From Limimaricola hongkongensis DSM 17492 (GTDB lineage: Bacteria > Pseudomonadota > Alphaproteobacteria > Rhodobacterales > Rhodobacteraceae): a stretch of DNA of 64,000 nucleotides. The notes below the pieces were generated by a model. That model did not search any database and was not told the origin of the DNA. It saw only the letters and a program-made list of their open reading frames with translations. The stretch lies in assembly GCF_000600975.2 (NCBI RefSeq), contig NZ_KK088653.1, positions 744,501-808,500 on the forward strand. Direction: 5' to 3'. Positions 1 through 5,323 of the stretch are shown in pieces. Positions within the stretch are counted from its first letter, which is position 1; each line of letters starts with the position of its first letter. The position numbers were made by a program, and so were the translations under genes.

Positions 1-553
1 CGATATTGAACGCCCTGAGCCGCCGCGGCTCGGACAAAAGCCGCCGCAGGCCTTGGCCCAGCACCGTCCACAGCCCTGCCGACAGCGTGCCCATCGCCGC
101 GAAGACCGTCACCACGACCGCCACTCCGAGGATACCGGCATCGCCGACATAGGCGCTGGTCGCGGTCACCGCCATCGCCCAGGCCTTGGGGTTGACCCAT
201 TGGAACGCGGCCGCCTGCAGGAAGGTGAGCGGCGTGCCTTTGGTTTCGGGCGCGTCGGCGGCGCGGGGGGCCGCGGTGGCGATCTTCCATGCCAGCCATA
301 ATAAAAACAGGATCGAGACCCCGCGCAGCACCACGGTCAGCGCGGGCCAGATGTCGAACACCTGCGCCAGCCCCAGCCCGACCAGCCCCGCCATGCCCGC
401 GAATCCCAGCGCCACCCCCGCCATGTGCGGCACCGATCGGCGCAACCCGAAATTGGCCCCCGATGCCATCAGCATCAGGTTGTTGGGCCCCGGTGTGAAC
501 AGGGTGACGAGGGCGAAGCCCATCAGGGCGGGCAGGAGCGAAAACACGGTCAT
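1..553 (-). CDS. LysE/RhtB-family amino-acid exporter (3' end outside window)
   Basis: This is the N-terminal 184 residues of a small inner-membrane exporter; the gene runs off the left edge. The reading starts MTVFSLLPALMGFALVTLFT and carries PGPNNLM at about residues 22-28, the hallmark of the LysE/RhtB family that exports amino acids or homoserine lactones. Hydrophobic segments follow at about residues 40-65, 72-90 and 135-165. A second conserved block, QWVNPKAW, lies near residue 118. The start is an ATG without an obvious Shine-Dalgarno sequence, 52 bases past the last hairpin of the CcsR array on the same strand. It could therefore be reached by read-through of that operon. The substrate cannot be told from sequence. 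Confidence 0.85.
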   Translation of the reverse strand, partial: MTVFSLLPALMGFALVTLFTPGPNNLMLMASGANFGLRRSVPHMAGVALGFAGMAGLVGLGLAQVFDIWPALTVVLRGVSILFLLWLAWKIATAAPRAADAPETKGTPLTFLQAAAFQWVNPKAWAMAVTATSAYVGDAGILGVAVVVTVFAAMGTLSAGLWTVLGQGLRRLLSEPRRLRAFNI

Positions 554-587
554 GGCGCCAATCTGCACCGCCGGGCGGAAATGAAAA

Positions 588-638
588 GTCCCAAAAACGA
601 GAAACGGCGACGCCCAGGGAGGAGGAGGGGCGCCGCCG
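588..638 (-). terminator. Rho-independent terminator ending the CcsR array
   Basis: The last array hairpin (605-638 as read on the plus strand) has an 11-bp GC-rich stem containing one G-U pair. On the minus strand it is followed at once by TTTCTCGTTTTT. The CCTCCTCC motif is in its loop, so this hairpin is both the final sRNA element and the terminator. Confidence 0.7.
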
Positions 639-686
639 CTGTGTTCCGAACCGCGGATCCTCAGGGAGGAGGAGGAGAACCCGTGG
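605..686 (-). ncRNA. CcsR unit (hairpins 2 and 1)
   Basis: This is the distal two-hairpin unit. Hairpin 655-682 pairs over 8 bp with two G-U pairs on the minus strand, and hairpin 605-638 pairs over 11 bp. The unit begins with CCACGGG on the minus strand. Its second hairpin is also the terminator. Confidence 0.65.
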
Positions 687-697
687 TCGTCTCGGTC

Positions 698-776
698 GAC
701 CGGCTTGGCCAGGGAGGAGGAGGGCCCGGCCGGTCCATGCAACGGATGCCTGATTGGGAGGAGAGCATCCGTATTC
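698..776 (-). ncRNA. CcsR unit (hairpins 4 and 3), first loop degenerate
   Basis: Hairpin 743-771 has a 7-bp stem and a shortened loop motif (GGGAGGAG on plus, one repeat fewer, preceded by TGATT). Hairpin 698-735 has a 13-base stem with a two-base internal mismatch. The unit begins with AATACGG on the minus strand. Confidence 0.6.
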
Positions 777-778
777 TG

Positions 779-823
779 TGCGACCGGCAGGGTCAGGGAG
801 GAGGAGGACCCTGCCGGTCTGAT
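779..823. repeat. 45-base direct repeat, copy 1
   Basis: These 45 bases are identical to 956-1000. They span a complete CcsR hairpin with its flanks, which points to recent duplication within the array. Confidence 0.95.
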
Positions 824-862
824 GCGCGCCGTTCCAGGGAGGAGGAGGGAACGGCCCGTATT
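782..862 (-). ncRNA. CcsR unit (hairpins 6 and 5)
   Basis: Hairpin 828-855 has an 8-bp perfect stem. Hairpin 782-819 has a perfect 13-bp stem. The second hairpin is part of the 45-base sequence that recurs at 956-1000. The unit begins with ATACGGGCC on the minus strand. Confidence 0.65.
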
Positions 863-873
863 CGAATTCCTGC

Positions 874-952
874 GAGCGACGGGGCAGGGAGGAGGAGGCC
901 CCGTCGCTCTGTGGTCCGCGTGCGCTCCAAGGGAGGAGGAGAAGCGCCCGTG
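874..952 (-). ncRNA. CcsR unit (hairpins 8 and 7)
   Basis: Hairpin 922-947 pairs over 7 bp with a G-U pair on the minus strand. Hairpin 874-909 has a perfect 12-bp stem. The unit begins with CCACGGGC on the minus strand. Confidence 0.65.
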
Positions 953-955
953 GCA

Positions 956-1000
956 TGCGACCGGCAGGGTCAGGGAGGAGGAGGACCCTGCCGGTCTGAT
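956..1000. repeat. 45-base direct repeat, copy 2
   Basis: Identical to 779-823; the two copies are 177 bases apart, two array units. Confidence 0.95.
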
Positions 1001-1040
1001 CTACGCGCGCGCCCCAGGGAGGAGGAGAGGGCGGCCCGTA
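959..1040 (-). ncRNA. CcsR unit (hairpins 10 and 9)
   Basis: Hairpin 1008-1036 has a short GC stem. Hairpin 959-996 has a perfect 13-bp stem identical to that at 782-819. On the minus strand an AT-richer linker, TTTGATAGTTTCCC, precedes the ATACGGGCC start of the unit. That linker is a plausible RNase E processing site. Confidence 0.65.
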
Positions 1041-1058
1041 TCTCGGGAAACTATCAAA

Positions 1059-1170
1059 GCGACGGCATCAGGGAGGAGGAAGATGCCGTCGCCTTGTTGC
1101 GGGCCGCCCAGGGAGGAGGAGGGGCGGGACCGCGGCTCGCGATCGGTTCAGGGAGGAGGAGGAACCGGTC
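1059..1170 (-). ncRNA. Promoter-proximal CcsR hairpins 13, 12 and 11
   Basis: Three hairpins lie closest to the DUF1127 gene: 1141-1170 (9-base arms with one mismatch), 1099-1132 (6-bp core stem) and 1059-1092 (perfect 11-bp stem; its loop motif ends GGAAG instead of GGAGG on plus). They lack the ACGGG start seen in the five distal units, so how they group into mature RNAs is unclear. Confidence 0.55.
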
Positions 1171-1184
1171 GGGATGCGGGAAAC

Positions 1185-1394
1185 TTACTTGGCTTCGCTG
1201 GCCTCGATCGCGATCCGCTTGATCATCGAGCGGCTGATGCCGAGATCGGCGAGGTCGCGGTCGGTCAGCGCCTGCAGCTCGTTGAAGGTCGTGCGGTAGA
1301 TCTTGCTCTTCGCGACCCGGTCGGCCAGGCTGGCACGAAGGGCGGCGATGCGCTGGCCGAGGCCGGCGCTGCGGGTGTCGGTGGTGTATGCCAT
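1185..1394 (-). CDS. ccaF1: DUF1127 small RNA-binding protein (CcaF1-like) heading the CcsR array
   Basis: The protein is 69 residues. A basic, alanine-rich amphipathic N-terminal helix is followed by the DUF1127 core (IYRTTFNELQALTDRDLADL, then GISRSMIKRIA). The ATG at 1394 is chosen because AAAGAGG lies eight bases upstream and the protein starts MAYTTDTR, as usual for the family. In Rhodobacter sphaeroides the equivalent protein, CcaF1, binds RNA and aids maturation and turnover of the downstream CcsR sRNAs. The same arrangement is seen here, with the first hairpin 14 bases after the stop. The family and synteny are clear. RNA binding in this organism is inferred. The 5' untranslated region contains a GC hairpin at about 1417-1434. 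Confidence 0.9.
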   Translation of the reverse strand: MAYTTDTRSAGLGQRIAALRASLADRVAKSKIYRTTFNELQALTDRDLADLGISRSMIKRIAIEASEAK

Positions 1395-1510
1395 GGTGCA
1401 TACCTCTTTCATTCGGGGCCCCAGTCGGGGGGCCGGCTCTGCTGATCTGGTCGATCCCAGACTGCGGGACCGGACGTCGTCGAAGCCGCCGTATTGCGTC
1501 TTCGAGATCC

Positions 1511-1538
1511 AAAATAGGCTTGTGCCGCAGATGCACAA
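1511..1538 (-). promoter_or_regulatory. Candidate promoter for the DUF1127-CcsR operon
   Basis: On the minus strand TTGTGC and TATTTT are separated by 16 bases, about 115 bases upstream of the DUF1127 start. The match to sigma-70-like boxes is only fair. By analogy with R. sphaeroides an RpoH-type promoter would be expected, and I do not see a clear one. The rest of 1395-1727 holds no gene. Confidence 0.3.
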
Positions 1539-1554
1539 TCCCTCGGATCGGCAA

Positions 1555-1569
1555 TGCTGCTATGCAGCA
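1555..1569. promoter_or_regulatory. Inverted repeat upstream of the DUF1127 promoter region
   Basis: TGCTGC-TAT-GCAGCA is a perfect 6-base inverted repeat with a 3-base spacer, about 17 bases upstream of the candidate -35 box. It could be an operator. No regulator is assigned. Confidence 0.3.
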
Positions 1570-1727
1570 AACGCATGGTAAAAGTTTCATGAAAACACAG
1601 TCTTACCTAGGGTAATCCAAGTTTTCGCGGGCCGCTTGCGCTTTGGGCGACAAAGCGCGACCCTTGCGCGGAATTCGGGCGGGACGTGAAGCGAGGCCCG
1701 AAAAAGAGACCAGGAAACGGACCCCAG

Positions 1728-2831
1728 ATGACCCTGACGCGCGACCATATTCTCGACGAACTGCGCCGTATCGGGCTGCCAGATGGCGGCGATCTTGTCT
1801 CGCGCGACATGATCCGCGCGCTGGGCCTTGAAGGCGACAAGGTGCGGTTCGTCATCGAGGCGCCCGATGCCGATACCGCCCGCAGGATGGAGCCGGTGCG
1901 TCGCGCCGCAGAGGCCGCGGTGGCAGCGTTGCCGGGAGTCGCGTCGGTCAGCGTGGTGCTGACCGCGCATGGGCCGGCGAGCCCGGCGGCGAAAAAGGCG
2001 CCCGAGGGCGAGGCGCCCTCGCTCAAGATCGGCCGCCACCCGACGCCGCAGGCTCCGGGCCAGACCGGGCCGCAGCGCGTGGCCGGGATCGACCGCATTC
2101 TCGCGGTCGGGTCGGGCAAGGGCGGCGTCGGCAAATCCACGGTCGCCTCGAACCTCGCCGTGGCGCTGGCGCGCGAGGGGCGGCGCGTGGGGCTGCTCGA
2201 TGCCGATATCTACGGCCCCTCGCAGCCGCGCATGATGGGGGTGAGCAAGCGCCCCGGATCGCCCGACGGCAAGACGATCGAACCGCTCAAGGCGCATGGC
2301 GTCACGATGATGTCGATCGGGTTGATGATGGACCCCGACAAGGCGGTGGTCTGGCGCGGCCCGATGCTGATGGGGGCGTTGCAGCAGCTGATCGGCCAGG
2401 TGGCCTGGGGCGAACTCGACGTGTTGATCGTGGACCTGCCTCCCGGCACGGGCGACGTGCAGCTGACGTTGTGCCAGCGCACGCATCTGACCGGCGCGAT
2501 CGTGGTGTCGACCCCGCAGGATGTGGCGCTGCTCGACGCGCGCAAGGCGATCGACATGTTCCACACGCTCAAGACCCCGGTTCTGGGGCTGATCGAGAAC
2601 ATGTCTCTTTATGTCTGCCCCGAATGCGGGCACGAGGCGCATATCTTCGGACATGGCGGCGTCAGCGCCGAGGCCGAGCGCCTCAAGGCGCCGCTGCTGG
2701 GCAGCCTGCCGATCGATCTCGACACGCGGCTCGGTGGCGATGCCGGCACGCCGATCGCGGCGGGCGAAGGCGTGATGTCCGATGCCTATCGCCAGATCGC
2801 GCGCGGGCTGGTCGCGGGCGGTATGGCCTGA
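1728..2831 (+). CDS. apbC: Mrp/NBP35-type iron-sulfur cluster carrier P-loop ATPase
   Basis: The 367-residue protein has an N-terminal MIP18-like domain (about 1-80), a Pro/Ala-rich linker, then a MinD-like ATPase domain with the deviant Walker A GKGGVGKST at residues 130-138. A CPEC pair (Cys297 and Cys300) supplies the ligands with which Mrp dimers hold a transferable 4Fe-4S cluster. The start is the ATG at 1728, preceded by AGGAAA. An upstream in-frame GTG at 1686 would add 14 residues with no homology-like content. It is probably cytosolic and works in Fe-S protein maturation. It stands alone on the plus strand, divergent from the DUF1127 operon. Confidence 0.93.
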   Translation: MTLTRDHILDELRRIGLPDGGDLVSRDMIRALGLEGDKVRFVIEAPDADTARRMEPVRRAAEAAVAALPGVASVSVVLTAHGPASPAAKKAPEGEAPSLKIGRHPTPQAPGQTGPQRVAGIDRILAVGSGKGGVGKSTVASNLAVALAREGRRVGLLDADIYGPSQPRMMGVSKRPGSPDGKTIEPLKAHGVTMMSIGLMMDPDKAVVWRGPMLMGALQQLIGQVAWGELDVLIVDLPPGTGDVQLTLCQRTHLTGAIVVSTPQDVALLDARKAIDMFHTLKTPVLGLIENMSLYVCPECGHEAHIFGHGGVSAEAERLKAPLLGSLPIDLDTRLGGDAGTPIAAGEGVMSDAYRQIARGLVAGGMA

Positions 2832-2842
2832 CCGGTCATTCC

Positions 2843-2884
2843 GGCCCGGGATCTCATGGCACCCGGGCCGGGAACTCATGGCAC
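2843..2884. repeat. Inverted and direct repeats downstream of mrp
   Basis: GGCCCGGG and CCCGGGCC form an 8-bp inverted repeat (2843-2850 and 2862-2869). A 17-base direct repeat with one mismatch overlaps it (2846-2862 and 2868-2884). There is no T-run, so this is not a standard intrinsic terminator. Confidence 0.5.
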
Positions 2885-2934
2885 ATTTCGGAAGTTGATC
2901 GAATCGAACCCGTCGATTCGAGCTGCATCGCAGC

Positions 2935-2955
2935 TTATCCTCGTCCTTATCCACA
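2935..2955 (+). promoter_or_regulatory. DnaA-box pair between mrp and mraZ
   Basis: A perfect consensus DnaA box TTATCCACA at 2947-2955 is preceded 12 bases earlier by TTATCCTCG (7 of 9) at 2935-2943. The sites lie in the 663-base gene-free stretch upstream of the division cluster. Confidence 0.45.
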
Positions 2956-2997
2956 GCTTAGAGCCTGTTTCGAAGATTCCGGGCTTTTCCGCTTCCT

Positions 2998-3021
2998 GCT
3001 TCGGCGGAGCTCCGCCGAAGC
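2998..3021. repeat. Perfect 24-base palindrome
   Basis: Twelve bases starting GCTTCGGCGG are followed immediately by their exact complement, with no spacer. It is followed by a second small inverted repeat (CGGGC-CTG-CCCG region, 3021-3033) and then GGTTGGGTTTTTA. It lies mid-intergenic and its function is unknown. The stretch 2832-3494 otherwise contains no convincing gene. Confidence 0.6.
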
Positions 3022-3205
3022 CGGGCCTGCCCGGCGCGTCGGCGGTTGGGTTTTTACGCCACATCACCATCGCACCATATATTGATTAAAATTCAAAGAA
3101 CAATCTACATGATGTGTTTTTCTCGCTCTGGTGGAGTGGTTCTCCCGTGGCGCTGGGAAAACACACTCTGCCGAAGCGTCATTTCGAGCCTAAAATTTGT
3201 TGCCT

Positions 3206-3229
3206 CCCATGAATTCCCATGGCATCCCT
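3206..3229 (-). promoter_or_regulatory. MraZ boxes (three direct repeats, 10-base period)
   Basis: On the minus strand GGG, TGGG and TGGG recur with an exact 10-base period (plus-strand CCC at 3206, 3216 and 3226). This is the spacing of the TGGG repeats bound by MraZ to repress its own promoter in other bacteria. The position, about 265 bases upstream of mraZ, fits autoregulation of the dcw cluster. Confidence 0.6.
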
Positions 3230-3494
3230 GTGGCCAAGGAAACGGTGGACAGACGGACTAGGGGCACCAAGACCCCATCGGCAAAATATAGCAGGTTCAT
3301 ACAGGCAACCCGCTGTTTTCTAATTAGAGATCCGGCGCGCGAGCGAGCAGACATCCCCCCAGGTGGCGCGCGCGATCGGACATCCCGGAAACGGGACGAT
3401 GCGGCGGATCGAGCAGTGGCAGCAGCTCGGTCCGCCGTTTTCGTATCATGAGGTCTGAGGACCTGGGCGGGCATGGGCAAGGGTCGCGAACGGC

Positions 3495-3989
3495 GTGCTG
3501 GGGTTTACCGGAGAGTATCCGCAGAAGATCGACGGGAAAGGACGCATGTCCATTCCGGCAGACTTCCGCCGCGTGCTCGAAGCCGGTGACCCGGACTGGA
3601 CCGAAGGGCTTTCTCCCAAGCTTTACCTGCAGTTCGGCGACCATCTTAAAGACAATCTGCGGGTCTATTCGGTCGAGGAATTCGACCGCATCGCCGCCCA
3701 GATCCGCGCCATGCCCGCCGGCTCCAAGCAAAAGCAGATGGTGAGCCGGCTCTATCTCGGGCAATCGATGAAGCTCGAGATCGACCGCGACGGCCGCATC
3801 GTCATGCCGATCCGCCAGCGCCGCAAGCTCGGGCTGGAACAGGGCGAGGTGCTGTTCATGGGCGTCGGCGACTATTTCGAGATCTGGAAGGCCGATACCT
3901 TCGAGACCACCGTGGGCCAGGAGGTCACCGACTGGCTCGAGGAGCAGCCCGAGGGCTTCGACCCGCTCAGCCTCGTGGAAGGGCTCTGA
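3495..3989 (+). CDS. mraZ: Transcriptional regulator MraZ
   Basis: First gene of the division and cell-wall cluster. The 164-residue protein contains two AbrB-like SpoVT/MraZ repeats: YPQKIDGKGRMSIPADFRRV near residues 8-27 and LEIDRDGRIVMPIRQRRKLG near residues 94-113. MraZ assembles into rings that bind TGGG repeats upstream of its own gene; such repeats are present at 3206-3229. The start is a GTG, chosen because the first repeat begins eight residues in and no ATG lies in frame upstream. AAGG lies about 11 bases before it. The stop is three bases before rsmH, so the two are cotranscribed. Confidence 0.92.
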   Translation: MLGFTGEYPQKIDGKGRMSIPADFRRVLEAGDPDWTEGLSPKLYLQFGDHLKDNLRVYSVEEFDRIAAQIRAMPAGSKQKQMVSRLYLGQSMKLEIDRDGRIVMPIRQRRKLGLEQGEVLFMGVGDYFEIWKADTFETTVGQEVTDWLEEQPEGFDPLSLVEGL

Positions 3990-3992
3990 TCC

Positions 3993-4967
3993 ATGACAGA
4001 CGCACCCCATGTTCCCGTCCTGCTGCGGCCCCTGATCGCGGCGCTGGCCCCGATCGAGGGCATCTGGCTCGACGGCACCTTCGGCGCGGGCGGCTATACG
4101 CGCGCCTTGCTCGACGCCGGCGCGGACAAGGTCTTCGCGGTGGACCGCGACCCTTCGACCCATCAGATGGCGCAGGCCTGGGCCGGGCAATACGGTGACC
4201 GGCTGCAAATGCGCGAGGGCCGGTTTTCGCAGCTCGACACGCTCGCGGGCGAAATGCTCGACGGGGTCGTGCTCGATCTCGGCGTCTCCTCGATGCAGAT
4301 CGACCAGGCCGAGCGCGGGTTCTCTTTCCAGAAGGACGGCCCGCTCGACATGCGCATGGGCACGACCGGTCCCTCCGCCGCCGACATCGTCAACGAGGCC
4401 GAGGAGTCGCATCTGGCGCGGATCCTGTTCCTGTACGGCGAAGAACGGCAAAGCCGCCGCATCGCCCGCGCCATCGTCGCCGCGCGGCCCGTCACCACGA
4501 CGCTGCAGCTCGCGGAGATCATCGCGCGTTGCCTGCCGCGGCCCAAGCCGGGCCAGTCGAACCCCGCCACCCGCAGCTTTCAGGCGCTGCGCATCGCGGT
4601 GAACGAGGAATATGACGAGCTCTACGAAGGTCTCGCCGCGGCAGAGCGCGCGCTCAAGCCGGGCGGGCTCTTGGGCGTCGTGACCTTCCACTCGGTCGAG
4701 GACCGGATGGTCAAGCGTTTCATGCAGCTGCGCGCCGGTGCCACCGGCAACGCCAACCGCTTCGCGCCCGAAATCGAGGGGCCGCCGCCTGCCTTCGAGC
4801 TCAAGGGGCGCAAGGCCGTGGGCCCCGATGACGAAGAGCTCGCCGCCAATCCGCGCGCCCGCTCGGCGCGGCTTCGGGTGGCGCGGCGCACCGACGCCCC
4901 GGCGGGGCGGGCCGATCCGGCCGCGCTGGGCATGCCTATTCTGAACAAGGGGGAGACACGGCGATGA
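3993..4967 (+). CDS. rsmH: 16S rRNA (cytosine-1402-N4)-methyltransferase RsmH
   Basis: The 324-residue SAM-dependent methyltransferase modifies C1402 in the ribosomal decoding centre. Visible family blocks are [10 protein letters not shown] at the N-terminus, the SAM-binding [14 protein letters not shown] near residue 28, [10 protein letters not shown] near residue 96 and the C-terminal [15 protein letters not shown]. Length and order match the family (formerly MraW). It overlaps ftsL by four bases (ATGA), the usual tight coupling in this cluster. Confidence 0.97.
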   Translation: MTDAPHVPVLLRPLIAALAPIEGIWLDGTFGAGGYTRALLDAGADKVFAVDRDPSTHQMAQAWAGQYGDRLQMREGRFSQLDTLAGEMLDGVVLDLGVSSMQIDQAERGFSFQKDGPLDMRMGTTGPSAADIVNEAEESHLARILFLYGEERQSRRIARAIVAARPVTTTLQLAEIIARCLPRPKPGQSNPATRSFQALRIAVNEEYDELYEGLAAAERALKPGGLLGVVTFHSVEDRMVKRFMQLRAGATGNANRFAPEIEGPPPAFELKGRKAVGPDDEELAANPRARSARLRVARRTDAPAGRADPAALGMPILNKGETRR

Positions 4968-5323
4968 AGGGCGTGATCTACGTGCTGTCGGCGCTGGCCG
5001 TCGTGGGTCTGGGCTTCTGGGCCTATCAGGAGAACTACGCCACGCAGCAATCCTTGCGCGAGGTGCGCCAACTTTATGCGCGGATCGGCGCGGCGCATGC
5101 CCGGCTCGGCATGCTCAACGCCGAATGGGCCTATCTCAACCGCCCCGACCGGCTGCGCGATCTCGCCGATCTGAACTTCGACCGGCTCGGTCTGCTGCCG
5201 CTGCGCCCCGAGGCCTTCGGCCGGATCGAACAGGTCGGGTTTCCGCCCGAAATGCTGCCGCCGATCATGAACCCGGTCGAGGTGTCGTCGGCCTTCATGA
5301 ACACCGACGAGGAACCCCTGTGA
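4964..5323 (+). CDS. ftsL: Cell division protein FtsL
   Basis: A 119-residue bitopic membrane protein. A short cytoplasmic tail is followed by one transmembrane helix (about residues 4-22) and a periplasmic coiled coil (about 28-60, with [20 protein letters not shown]). Position between rsmH and ftsI, size and topology identify it; sequence conservation of FtsL is low. It forms the FtsQLB scaffold that activates FtsWI at the septum. It overlaps both neighbours (ATGA and GTGA), indicating translational coupling. Confidence 0.88.
   Translation: MKGVIYVLSALAVVGLGFWAYQENYATQQSLREVRQLYARIGAAHARLGMLNAEWAYLNRPDRLRDLADLNFDRLGLLPLRPEAFGRIEQVGFPPEMLPPIMNPVEVSSAFMNTDEEPL

Larger units (their letters stand above)
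605..1170 (-). ncRNA. CcsR (cuckoo) sRNA array of 13 hairpins
   Basis: Thirteen copies of GGGAGGAG occur 39-54 bases apart on the plus strand. Each is flanked by complementary arms of 6-13 bases, so each is a hairpin with the motif in its loop. Stems differ between copies while the loop is conserved, which argues for RNA function. Several arms pair fully only when the minus strand is transcribed, through G-U pairs (for example at 605-638, 655-682 and 922-947). Read on the minus strand the loops are CCTCCTCCTCCCT, the signature of the CcsR/cuckoo sRNAs described in Rhodobacter sphaeroides. The array begins 14 bases after the stop codon of a DUF1127 gene, the same synteny as in that species. 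There the RNAs are co-transcribed with the protein gene, induced by oxidative and heat stress through RpoH factors, and processed by RNase E. The loop can pair with Shine-Dalgarno sequences. Function here is inferred by homology. Confidence 0.88.

Noticed and set aside
605-1170. CRISPR array
   Set aside because: The only invariant part is about 13 bases, the flanking arms are self-complementary and differ between units, spacing is irregular (39-54), and no cas gene is present.
425-1445. Long plus-strand open frames of 246-265 codons across the hairpin array
   Set aside because: They arise from the purine repeat read as Arg-Glu-Glu-Glu or Gly-Gly-Gly-Gly. The conserved units are inverted repeats, the strand with G-U pairing is minus, and no start or domain is recognisable.
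2935-2955. Chromosome replication origin
   Set aside because: There is only one perfect and one weak DnaA box, no AT-rich unwinding region of note, and none of the usual origin neighbours (dnaA, hemE, parAB).
2876-3089. Small open frames around the palindrome in the mrp-mraZ gap
   Set aside because: They cross the palindrome and repeats, lack ribosome-binding sites, and show neither coding-like codon use nor a known domain.
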